This document shows positions 26,842-34,900 of a stretch of 64,000 bases of DNA, piece by piece. Each line of letters starts with the position of its first letter. Position 1 is the first letter of the stretch. The notes beneath the pieces were generated by a model that was not told the DNA's origin, did no database searches, and saw nothing but the letters and a program-made list of their open reading frames with translations. Made by a program: the position numbers and the translations under genes. Location: positions 3,100,001-3,164,000 of the forward strand of contig NC_010170.1 of NCBI RefSeq assembly GCF_000067205.1, given 5' to 3'. The stretch comes from Bordetella petrii. Its GTDB lineage: Bacteria; Pseudomonadota; Gammaproteobacteria; Burkholderiales; Burkholderiaceae_B.

Positions 26842-27297
26842 ATGCCCTCCGACGCGCCCGATCTGTGGTTTTCGTTCGTCCGCGCCCATCGCCTGATGGT
26901 GCGCGAAGTCGACCGGCGACTGGCCGACGAGGGCCTGCCTACTTACGCCTGGTATGACGCGCTATGGGGCCTGGAGAGCGGCCCGGGCGGACGGCGTCGC
27001 ATGCACGAACTGGCCGACGTGCTGGCCGTCGAACGCTACAACCTCACTCGCCTGATCGACCGCCTGGAGCAAGAAGGCCTGGTCACCCGCGCCCGCTCGG
27101 CGCAAGACGGCCGCGCCGCCTACGCCACCATCACCCGCGAAGGCCGCGCGCTGCGCAAGAAAATGTGGAAGGTCTACCAGGCCGCCGTGGCCGACCTTTT
27201 CCTGGCCCGCTTCGACGCCGGCGAACAGGCCCGTTTCGCCACCGCCCTGGACGGCGCCGCGGACGCCGCCCGGCAGTCTGCCCAGGCCGCCCGCTGA
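26842..27297 (+). CDS. MarR family transcriptional regulator
   Basis: A 151-residue winged-helix protein: RLADEGLPTYAWYDALWGLE, recognition region LADVLAVERYNLTRLIDRLE and wing VTRARSAQDGRAAYATITREG. It lies 101 bases upstream of a GST gene on the same strand, with a strong palindrome in the gap. It therefore probably represses the GST-gdx pair in response to an electrophile or drug (inference). Confidence 0.92.
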   Translation: MPSDAPDLWFSFVRAHRLMVREVDRRLADEGLPTYAWYDALWGLESGPGGRRRMHELADVLAVERYNLTRLIDRLEQEGLVTRARSAQDGRAAYATITREGRALRKKMWKVYQAAVADLFLARFDAGEQARFATALDGAADAARQSAQAAR

Positions 27298-27337
27298 CGC
27301 CTGTCCGCGCTTGCGCGGATTTTCTTTCGGCTATACA

Positions 27338-27366
27338 GTTGCAATTACAACGATTGCAATTGCAAC
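27338..27366. promoter_or_regulatory. Palindromic operator candidate upstream of the second GST
   Basis: GTTGCAATT (27338-27346) and AATTGCAAC (27358-27366) form a perfect 9-bp inverted repeat with an 11-base spacer. The right arm also lies in a perfect 12-bp palindrome, TTGCAATTGCAA (27354-27365). Placed between a marR gene and the GST start at 27399, this looks like the MarR binding site. Confidence 0.6.
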
Positions 27367-27398
27367 TCTAATTGCGACCCAAACGAAAGGAATCCACG

Positions 27399-28040
27399 AT
27401 GCCTGATCAACACCCGCTCACCTTCTACACTGCCAACACGCCCAACGGCCAGAAAGTCGCCATTTATCTGCACGAAGCGGCCCTGCCCCACCAGCAGATC
27501 ACGTTGGACCTCGGCCGTGGCGACCAGCACCAGCCCGCTTATCTGGCCATCAACCCCAACGGCAAGATTCCCGCCATCGTCGACCATGCCAACGACATGA
27601 CGGTGTTCGAATCCGGCGCCATCCTCAGCTATCTGTCGGCGCGCTACGGCCACCTGCATCCCGCCGAGCCGGCCGCGCAATGGCAGGTGCAGCAATGGCT
27701 GCACTTCCAGATCGGCGGCATCGGGCCCATGCTGGGGCAACTGTGGTGGTTCCTGCATGCGTCGCCCCAGCGCAACGAGGCCGCCATCGAGCGCTACGCC
27801 AAAGAGGCCCGCCGGCTATGCGGTGTCGTCGAGCGGCGCCTGGCCGAATCGGCGCACCTGGCGCTGGATCACTATTCCATCGCCGACATCGCCGCATTTC
27901 CCTGGCTGCGCACGCACGACGAGCTACAGCTCGACCTGGCGCCCTATCCGCGGCTGCGGCAATGGCTCGATCGAATCGAGTCGCGGCCCGCCGTGCAGCG
28001 GGCGCTGGCCGCCTCGCGCGCAACGCCCACAGGAGCCTGA
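27399..28040 (+). CDS. Glutathione S-transferase
   Basis: A 213-residue GST: thioredoxin-like domain with TANTPNGQKVAIYLHEA, INPNGKIPAIVDH and VFESGAILSYLSARYG; helical domain with QWLHFQIGGIGPMLGQLWWF and DHYSIADIAAFPWLR. It is related to the GST at 25372 but clearly diverged. The ATG at 27399 follows GAAAGGA. The next gene (gdx-like) starts one base after its stop, so the two form an operon controlled from the palindromic region. Confidence 0.92.
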   Translation: MPDQHPLTFYTANTPNGQKVAIYLHEAALPHQQITLDLGRGDQHQPAYLAINPNGKIPAIVDHANDMTVFESGAILSYLSARYGHLHPAEPAAQWQVQQWLHFQIGGIGPMLGQLWWFLHASPQRNEAAIERYAKEARRLCGVVERRLAESAHLALDHYSIADIAAFPWLRTHDELQLDLAPYPRLRQWLDRIESRPAVQRALAASRATPTGA

Positions 28041-28041
28041 C

Positions 28042-28365
28042 ATGGCCTGGACCTATCTGCTGGCCGCGGCCGCGCTGGAAGTCGTGATGGGACTGGGGCT
28101 GAAACTGAACCACGGCTGGACCCGCCCGCTACCCAGCGCGCTGGCCATCGTCGCGGGCCTGGGCAGCATTTACCTGCTGGCCAAGGCGCTGCAGACGCTG
28201 CCCGTGGGCACCGCCTATGCCATCTGGACCGGCCTCGGAGCCGTCGGCCTGGTCGTCATCGGCATCGCCGTGTTCGGTGAAAGCGCGCATTGGCCGCGCC
28301 TGCTGTTCCTGGCACTGACGGCGGCAGGGCTCATCGGCTTGCGCTACGTGGAAAGCGCCACGTGA
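28042..28365 (+). CDS. gdx: SMR family transporter, Gdx/SugE-like guanidinium exporter
   Basis: A 107-residue protein with four membrane helices. Helix 1 carries the essential Glu (ALEVVMGLGLKLNHG) and helix 3 has GTAYAIWTGLGAVG. The GLK..HG segment and WTG-GAVG are shared with E. coli SugE/Gdx, which exports guanidinium in exchange for protons. Known gdx genes are often under a guanidine riboswitch; here the gene is translationally tied to a GST instead and no leader fits between them. Substrate assignment is by similarity. Confidence 0.82.
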   Translation: MAWTYLLAAAALEVVMGLGLKLNHGWTRPLPSALAIVAGLGSIYLLAKALQTLPVGTAYAIWTGLGAVGLVVIGIAVFGESAHWPRLLFLALTAAGLIGLRYVESAT

Positions 28366-28380
28366 AGCGCTGCATGCAAA

Positions 28381-28401
28381 GCGCGGCATGAAACGCCGCG
28401 C
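28381..28401. terminator. Weak hairpin between gdx-like and YbaN-like genes
   Basis: Arms GCGCGGC (28381-28387) and GCCGCGC (28395-28401) form a perfect 7-bp stem with a seven-base loop, between convergent genes. No T-tract follows. Confidence 0.4.
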
Positions 28402-28423
28402 CGTCTCGCGCCACCGGCGCGGC

Positions 28424-28861
28424 TCAGTCTCGCGGCGCGGGGCGGCTGGCCAGCCACACCGCGCAGCTCACCATAAACGCGCTCACGAGCAGGCCCAGCC
28501 ACAACACCGGGCGCACGGTATACCAGAACACCACCAGCCCCACCGCAATGCCGGCCAGCGCCAGCAGCTTGCCGCGCGCTGAAATGGCGCCCTGTTCCCG
28601 CCATGCCACCAGCGGCGGGCCAAAGCGCGGATGCTGCAGCAGGTAGGCTTCCCAGCGCGGCGAGGCACGGCCGAAGCAGGCCGCCGCCAGAATCACGAAC
28701 ACGGTCGTGGGCATGACGGGCAGCAAGGCGCCCACGACCGCCAGCGCCAGCATCAGCATGCCCAGCGCCCAATAGGCTCGGCGCTTCCAGCGCCCTTCCC
28801 GTCCGGTGTTGTCCTGCCTATCGGCCATGCGCACGACGATTTCCCTGCCCTCATGTGTCAC
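28424..28861 (-). CDS. DUF454 (YbaN-like) inner membrane protein
   Basis: A 145-residue protein with three or four hydrophobic helices. The DUF454 signature is clear: GALLPVMPTTVFVILAAACF, then RASPRWEAYLLQHPRFGPPL. E. coli YbaN belongs to the same family, whose function is not established. The start at 28861 has AGGTG at good spacing; an ATG at 28828 (MADRQDN) is possible. It is divergent from the ArsR operon. Confidence 0.85.
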   Translation of the reverse strand: MTHEGREIVVRMADRQDNTGREGRWKRRAYWALGMLMLALAVVGALLPVMPTTVFVILAAACFGRASPRWEAYLLQHPRFGPPLVAWREQGAISARGKLLALAGIAVGLVVFWYTVRPVLWLGLLVSAFMVSCAVWLASRPAPRD

Positions 28862-28942
28862 CTGCCGGCCACGCGCCGGCCGAGCCCGTAGGCAATGGTA
28901 CCGCGCGGCGCGCCAGCCCTATCGGCGCGTCATCCGCAAGGC

Positions 28943-28980
28943 TTGACAGGGAATGCTGGCCGGCAGATACTTTACCAAAT
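28943..28980 (+). promoter_or_regulatory. Promoter and operator of the ArsR-SRPBCC-GST operon
   Basis: TTGACA (28943-28948), 17 bp, GATACT (28966-28971) is a near-consensus sigma-70 promoter. Transcription would begin about at the ATG at 28979, implying a leaderless mRNA. The overlapping TTACCAAATGGTTAA is an imperfect inverted repeat of a type I recall at starts of ArsR genes paired with SRPBCC proteins. Confidence 0.6.
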
Positions 28981-29329
28981 GGTTAACTATAATCCGTCCC
29001 TCGACCAGACTTTCGCGGCCCTTGGCGACCCCACCCGGCGCGCCATCCTGGCGCGGCTCGAACGCGAAGGCAGCGCCACGGTCAGTCAGCTGGCGCAGCC
29101 CTTTTCCATCAAGCTGCCAGCCGTCATGAAGCACCTGGACGTCCTCCACAACGCCGGGCTCATTGTGCGCAGCAAGGCCGGGCGCACTGTCACCGTCCGC
29201 CTGTCGCCTGCCCCCATGCAGGCAGCCATGGACTGGCTGCGCCGCTACGAACACTTCTGGGCACATAGTCTCGACCGCCTGGCCGCCCACGCCGAAAGCC
29301 AGGAATCCCAACGGAGATCTGATCCATGA
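28979..29329 (+). CDS. ArsR family transcriptional regulator
   Basis: A 116-residue winged helix-turn-helix protein: LDQTFAALGDPTRRAILARL, then TVSQLAQPFSIKLPAVMKHL and LIVRSKAGRTVTVRLSPAPM. It lacks metal-binding cysteines, so it belongs to the non-metal ArsR branch typically found next to AHSA1/SRPBCC genes. Its stop overlaps that gene's start by four bases. The start codon lies inside the operator-like repeat. Confidence 0.92.
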   Translation: MVNYNPSLDQTFAALGDPTRRAILARLEREGSATVSQLAQPFSIKLPAVMKHLDVLHNAGLIVRSKAGRTVTVRLSPAPMQAAMDWLRRYEHFWAHSLDRLAAHAESQESQRRSDP

Positions 29330-29751
29330 CCAGTCTTACTCTGGTGCGACGCATCCGTGCGCAGCCTGCCACCGTCTTCGATGCCTTGACCACCCCCGAT
29401 GGCATCGCCTGCTGGTGGGGGCCCGATGGCGGGCCGGTGCTGATTGCCGAGACCGATGTCCGGGTCGGCGGGCGCTTCCGGGTGCGCTTTCGCATGCTGG
29501 ACGGCAGCGAACACGAAAGCAGCGGCGAGTACCTGCGCGTCGAGCCGCCCCACCACCTGGCCATGAGCTGGCACTGGTCCAACGACGAGGACGGCGGCGA
29601 ATCGCGGGTCGAGTTCACCCTGCGCGCCATCGACACCGGCACCGAGCTCACGCTTACCCATGCCGGCCTGCAAGACGAAGCCACACAACGCGGCCACGCA
29701 GAAGGCTGGGGCGGCGCGCTGGATAAACTCGAGCGGCACTTCGCCGCCTGA
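29326..29751 (+). CDS. SRPBCC (AHSA1-like) protein
   Basis: A 141-residue START-like hydrophobic-cavity protein. Family marks are RRIRAQPATVFDALTTPDGI, CWWGPDGG, VGGRFRVRFRMLDG and the C-terminal GWGGALDKLERHF. Members with an upstream ArsR gene are common, but the ligand is usually unknown. It is translationally coupled to ArsR (ATGA) and followed 12 bases later by a GST. Confidence 0.9.
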   Translation: MTSLTLVRRIRAQPATVFDALTTPDGIACWWGPDGGPVLIAETDVRVGGRFRVRFRMLDGSEHESSGEYLRVEPPHHLAMSWHWSNDEDGGESRVEFTLRAIDTGTELTLTHAGLQDEATQRGHAEGWGGALDKLERHFAA

Positions 29752-29763
29752 CCGGAGCCACAC

Positions 29764-30426
29764 ATGATCACCGTCACCGCATTCCGCTGGGTACCACCTC
29801 TGGCGCAAGGCCTGGTGCGCGACCTGCGCGTACGCTGGGCGCTCGAAGAAGCCGGCCTTCCCTATCGCGAAAAGCTCATCGGCGTGAAAGACCAGGCCAG
29901 CGCCGAATACCGCGGCCTGCAGCCCTTTGGCCAGGTGCCGGCCTTCGAGGAAGGCGACCTCAAGTTGTTCGAGTCTGGCGCCATCGTGCTGGAAATCGCC
30001 GAACGCAGCCCGGCTTTGCTGCCTGCCGACGCCCAGGGCCGCGCGCGCGCCCGCGCCTGGATGCTGGCGGCCCTGAACACGCTCGAGCCGCCCATTGCGC
30101 ATTTCGCCGGGCTCGATTTCTTCCATGCCAATGAACCCTGGGCCGCCCAGGCCCGGCCCTCGGCCGAACAGGCGGCATGCAAGCGGCTGGATGAACTGGC
30201 GGCCTGGCTGGGAGACCGCGACTACCTGGAAGACCGCTTTACGGCGGGCGACCTGCTCATGACCACCGTGCTGCGCATCTTGCGCAACACGCCGCTGATC
30301 AACGACCGGCCCGCGCTGCGCGCCTACCAGGCGCGCTGCGAGGCGCGGCCCGCCTTCCGCAAGGCGCTGGCCGACCAGCTGCGGCCGTTTGCCGAATACG
30401 AAGCCGCCCGCGCGGCGCGCCAGTAA
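29764..30426 (+). CDS. Glutathione S-transferase (third in the cluster)
   Basis: A 220-residue GST: RWALEEAGLPYREKLIG, PFGQVPAFEEGDLKLFESGA and the C-terminal FTAGDLLMTTVLRIL. It belongs to a different branch from the two upstream GSTs, lacking their TPNG motif. It is the last gene of an ArsR-SRPBCC-GST operon, suggesting a glutathione-dependent response to the signal sensed by ArsR. Confidence 0.92.
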   Translation: MITVTAFRWVPPLAQGLVRDLRVRWALEEAGLPYREKLIGVKDQASAEYRGLQPFGQVPAFEEGDLKLFESGAIVLEIAERSPALLPADAQGRARARAWMLAALNTLEPPIAHFAGLDFFHANEPWAAQARPSAEQAACKRLDELAAWLGDRDYLEDRFTAGDLLMTTVLRILRNTPLINDRPALRAYQARCEARPAFRKALADQLRPFAEYEAARAARQ

Positions 30427-30445
30427 CAGCGCACGCGGTGGGGCG

Positions 30446-31333
30446 TCATAGTCCGAACATCAGCGAGCGATGCGCGGCGGCGCCCGCCATGGCGCCATCG
30501 CCCACCGCCAGCGCCACTGACCCCGCCGGGCGCGCCAGGTCGCCGCACGCAAAAACCCCGGGCGCCGTAGTGGCCCGGGTAGCGTCGGCTTTCACGTAGG
30601 GCCCCATCGGGCCCTCTTCCAGCTCGCATCCCAACTGCGCGGCCAGCCCGCCCACCCGCACGCGCGTGGCCACGAACAACCCCGCCAATGCAAACACGCG
30701 CCCGTCTTCCATCACCACATCGATGGCCGCGCCATCCAGCCGAGCCACCCGGCCGGGCTCGACCCGCACACCGCGCGCCCGCAGTTGCGCCTGCTGTTCG
30801 GCATCTGGCGTAAAGGCGCCGTTCAAGAACAGCGTCGTCGCGCCCCAATCGGGCAGCATCAACGCCTGGTGCAGCGAAATCGCCGACACCGCCAGTACGC
30901 CGACGGGCCCTTGCTGCAATTCATAGCCGTGGCAATAAGGGCAATGAAACACGTGCGTGCCCCAGCGCGGCTCCAGACCGGGCAGGGCCGGCAGCTCATC
31001 TTCAACGCCCGCGGCCAGAATAAGGCGCTGCCCGGTGCGCACGCCGCCCTGCCGCAGCGTCACCTCGAACCCGCCGGCCACGGGCCGGGCCTGGTCGACC
31101 CGGTCATCGAGCCATTGCACGGTTTCGTAGCGCATGAGTTGCGCGCGGCCTTCGGCGGCGATCTGCGCGGGCGGCTTGCCATCCCGCGTCAGAAAGCCGT
31201 GCGAATGCGCCGCGTAGCGGTTGCGGCGTTGCCCCGCATCGACCACCAGTACGCGGCGCCGCGCGCGCGCCAACTGCAAACCGGCCGACATGCCGGCATA
31301 GCTGCCGCCGATGATGATCACGTCATGATCCAT
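30446..31333 (-). CDS. Thioredoxin reductase-like NAD(P)/FAD oxidoreductase
   Basis: A 295-residue flavoprotein with FAD-binding DVIIIGGSYAGMSAGLQLAR at the N-terminus, a redox-type CPYCHGYE near residues 130-137, and TTAPGVFACGDLARPAGSVA at the C-terminus. The CxxC and size fit the TrxR/AhpF-like group, but the NADPH-domain glycine motif is poor (GPVGVLAVSAIS), so the electron donor is unclear. It is preceded by an Rrf2-type regulator gene and a palindrome 25 bases from its start. Confidence 0.88.
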   Translation of the reverse strand: MDHDVIIIGGSYAGMSAGLQLARARRRVLVVDAGQRRNRYAAHSHGFLTRDGKPPAQIAAEGRAQLMRYETVQWLDDRVDQARPVAGGFEVTLRQGGVRTGQRLILAAGVEDELPALPGLEPRWGTHVFHCPYCHGYELQQGPVGVLAVSAISLHQALMLPDWGATTLFLNGAFTPDAEQQAQLRARGVRVEPGRVARLDGAAIDVVMEDGRVFALAGLFVATRVRVGGLAAQLGCELEEGPMGPYVKADATRATTAPGVFACGDLARPAGSVALAVGDGAMAGAAAHRSLMFGL

Positions 31334-31357
31334 AGATATTCTCGCTTGGTGAATTTC

Positions 31358-31378
31358 ATGTATCTTTTAATGATACAT
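31358..31378. promoter_or_regulatory. Palindromic operator candidate upstream of the flavoprotein
   Basis: ATGTATC (31358-31364), seven bases, then GATACAT (31372-31378): a perfect inverted repeat 25 bases from the start of the oxidoreductase. The dyad size suits a dimeric Rrf2 regulator, and the Rrf2 gene lies just upstream on the same strand. Confidence 0.55.
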
Positions 31379-31451
31379 TAAAGCCGAACACTTAGCGATG
31401 CGCGCCAGGCGTCAGTAAAGAAACAGATATCCGCGGTGGCGGCCTGCCCGT

Positions 31452-31898
31452 TTAACGATGCCCTGCGCCGGCCGCCGCCCGGCACAGGGCGTCGAACTGC
31501 CCCGACAGGTCAGCCAGGGTGACCGCGCCCAGCCGCTGCACCAGCAAGGCTTCGGCCTGCCGCAAGGCGTCGGCGATGGCATCGTTGACCACCCGCTCGA
31601 CAGCACAGTCGGGGTTTTCGCGGTCGGCCCCGATCGCGAAAATGCGCGGGCCGCCCACCGCACGATGCACATCGAGCAGCGTAATGCTGTCCAGCCCGCG
31701 CGCCATGCGCCAACCGCCATGATGCCCCTTGTCGGATTGCACATAGCCGACCTTGCGCAGGCCAGCCATCGTGCGGCGTACAACAGCGGCATTGGTGCCC
31801 AGCATGCGCGCGATTTCCTCCGACGTCATGGGCTGGTCGGCGCGGGCCATGTGCAGCAGCACATGCAGCATGCGGGAAAGACGGCTATCGGTTCTCAT
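31452..31898 (-). CDS. Rrf2 family transcriptional regulator
   Basis: A 148-residue Rrf2 protein: LSRMLHVLLHMARADQPMTS, EEIARMLGTNAAVVRRTMAG and QSDKGHHGGWRMARGLDSIT. The three-Cys cluster of IscR/NsrR is absent; only isolated Cys residues remain (DCAVERV, ALCRAA). It therefore resembles the YwnA/CymR branch, or senses by thiol oxidation. It probably controls the downstream flavoprotein through the 21-bp palindrome. Confidence 0.9.
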   Translation of the reverse strand: MRTDSRLSRMLHVLLHMARADQPMTSEEIARMLGTNAAVVRRTMAGLRKVGYVQSDKGHHGGWRMARGLDSITLLDVHRAVGGPRIFAIGADRENPDCAVERVVNDAIADALRQAEALLVQRLGAVTLADLSGQFDALCRAAAGAGHR

Positions 31899-31965
31899 GG
31901 GCGCGCATCAGGGCCGAGGCCCAGATTGTCGGTCACCCCGCATTATCGGCCATATCCGCGCGAAC

Positions 31966-34900
31966 TCACTCCACGCGCCGCACCGGCGGGTAATCGAAGC
32001 GGCCCTCGAGGTGGTCCGGCTCTGGCTGGTACAACCGCAGCGTCAGGTAGAAACCTTCGCCCGCGGGCGCGGGCAGCCAGTTCTTCGCGGCGCCAGGGTC
32101 ATCCGCCTGGATCGAGATGCTCAGGCCGCCGTCCGCATCGTATTGCAGGCCCGGCGTGCGATCGCCGATAGAGTGGCGGCCGATGGGGTTGGCGGCCAGC
32201 AGGCAGTCGCTGCGGCGGTACAGGGTAATCGACCAGAACGCGCCCACCCGCGGCCCGCCTTGCGGCGGAAAGCGCAGCACGTAGCGCCGCGCCCCCGTCA
32301 GGGGTTCGCCCTGGGCGTCGACCTCGGCCATGATGTACATGGCTTCGTCGATTCCCAACGTGCCGATCCAGTTGCGCGCCACGCGCGCCCGCGTCAGGAA
32401 GTCGGCGCCGAAGCTGGTGCGCACCGCCACCGCCGTAGTCCAGCCCCCGCCCAGCTCGGAGGGCTGCGCCACATCGCGCAGTTCCGTGTAAACCTCGGCC
32501 AGGGCCGTCTGCAGTTCGGCGACGGCGGGCGGCCACCCCGGCAACGCAGCCGCAGGCGGGTTGCGTTCGAGCATGCTGCCCAGCACGCGCAGGTATTCAC
32601 CAGCGTCCGGCACGCCGGTGTCGCGGTTATCGAGCAGCACGTCGATGCGCGACAGCGCGGGGGTTCCGTCCGGCCGCCGTATGGCGAACTGGTCCTGCAA
32701 CGCGTGCACGCGCGCCAGGTCGGCCGGGTCGGCGTCCACCAGAATGCGGCCGATGACCCAGACATCGTCGCTGGGCGCAACGATGGGGTGCATGCCGGCC
32801 GGCACCGCGCCCCGCCAGCCAGGGCCATGCACGAACAGGCGCTGTGCGGCCCCGCCCGTAGTACGCCGCCCGGCATACGCCCATGGATTCGTCCAGGCAT
32901 CCAGAAAGCCCAGCACCCAATAACGCGTTCCCATCTCGGGCACGTCGATGACCAGCGGGCCCGCCGACAAATCCAGCCAGGCGTTGGTGAACAGCGTGTC
33001 ATTGTTCGGCGTGACGACTTCCTTGTCGTCCGGGCCACGCAACCGCCGCGTATGCGTGAACTGGTTCACCCAGCGCATGCGCGAAGCCGGACTATCGCCC
33101 GCATAGCCCGCCACGGCATGTTTGCGTGCGGTATTCGAGGCCCGCATGCGCGCCATCTCGAACAACGGCAAGGTGGCAATGACAGCCTGGCGGGCAGCGG
33201 ACGCCGCCGTGGGCACGGCGCGCGCCAGCAGCACGGCATCCAGCGCAAGCGCGCCCTGGCCTTCGGGCAGCACCGCCAGCGGGTTAAGCTCTACCGAGTC
33301 GAGCGTGTCGCCGGCAGCCATGGCAAACCGGGACAGCCGCACGATGGCCTCGGCCAGAGCAGCCACGTCGGCCGCCGGCGCGCCGCGAAAGCCGCGCAGC
33401 AGCGCAGCGGCCTTCAATTCGCCGATCATCTCGCGCGCCTGCTCGATGGTCACCGGCGCCAGGCGCAACGCCACGTCCCCCAGCAGTTCGACGTTCACCC
33501 CGCCGGCGCCCACCATCACCACCGGTCCCAGCACGGGGTCGCGGCGCGCGCCCAGGATGCATTCCACGCCGCCCCGCACCATCGGCGCGACCAGCACGCC
33601 CTGGGTTCGCGCCTGTGGCGCCGCCTTGGCGACGGCCGCCAGGATGCGATCGTAAGCGTGCGCAGCCGCATCTTCGTCGCGGATATCCAGCACCACGCCG
33701 CCTACATCGCTCTTGTGCGTAATGTCGGCCGACACGACTTTCATGACCACCGGAAAGCCCAGCGCGCGCGCATGGCGCAACGCCTCGTCGCGCGATTGCG
33801 CATGACGCGCCGGCGTCACTGGCAGGCCGCTGTCGCGCAATACCTGCAGCGCCTCGGCTTCGTGGTAGGCACCCGGCCGCAGCGCCACGGGCGGCGCCGC
33901 CACTGCAAGTTCGGCGGCCGGCCGCTGCTGCCGGTCATGGAAGAACGCCAGCGCCGCCAGCACGCGAATGGCCCGGGCAGGATCGCCATAGCACAGGCAG
34001 CCTTGCGCCTCGAGCGCGCGCTGCTGCGCCGCGTCAGCCAGGGCGCTGAACATCACCAGGCGGCCGGGGAAGTCGCGCCGCAGGTCCCGCGCCAACTGCT
34101 GCTGCATCGCCTGCATGGCCGGCGTGCTGCCGAACGCCGCCAGGAAAATCAGCAGGCTGCCGTAGCCGCCCTGCTCCAGCATCGCGCGCGCCGCGGTTTC
34201 GAGCAGCGACGGATCGGCCGTCACCTGCCCGGTCAGGTCAACCGGATTCTGCGTGGCGGCAAAAGGCACCCGCGCCCGAATGATTGCTTGCGCGGCCGCC
34301 GGCAACTCGGCGACGTCCAGCCCCGCCTCGGCGGCATCGTCGGCCATCATCACGCCGACGCCGCCAGATACCGTCAGCAGGCCGACACGGGTATTGGCTG
34401 GCCGGCCCGAAACCGCCAGGCAATGGGCAATGTCAAAAAACTCCTCGATGGTGCGCGCCCGCCATGCGCCGTGTTGGCGAAACAAGGTCTGATAAACGGC
34501 GTCGTCCCCGGCCAACGCCGCGGTATGCGACGCGGCCGCCTGCGCGCCCAGCGCCGTGCGGCCCACCTTCACCGCCACCACCGGCTTGCCCGCGGCGCGC
34601 GCCAGCTCCAGCGCCTGCCGCAGTTTCGCGCCATCGCGGCATCCTTCCAGGTAGGCCATGATCACCCGCGTGGCAGGGTCGCGCGCCATCCAGGCGATGC
34701 AGTCGGCCACATCGATGTCCGACTCGTTTCCGGTCGTGACCCACATCGACAGGCCGACGCCGCGCTCGCGCGCCATAGCGTACGCATACGCACCGAACGC
34801 GCCGCTCTGGCTGACCAGCCCGACAGGGCCTGCCTCGACCCGTCCGGTCGACACCACCGGCGAGAATGTGGCATACACCGAACGCGCCACGTTCATGAAA

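Noticed and set aside
27900..28042. Guanidine riboswitch for the Gdx-like exporter
   Set aside because: The exporter starts one base after the GST stop, leaving no room, and no ykkC-like sequence was noticed upstream of the GST.
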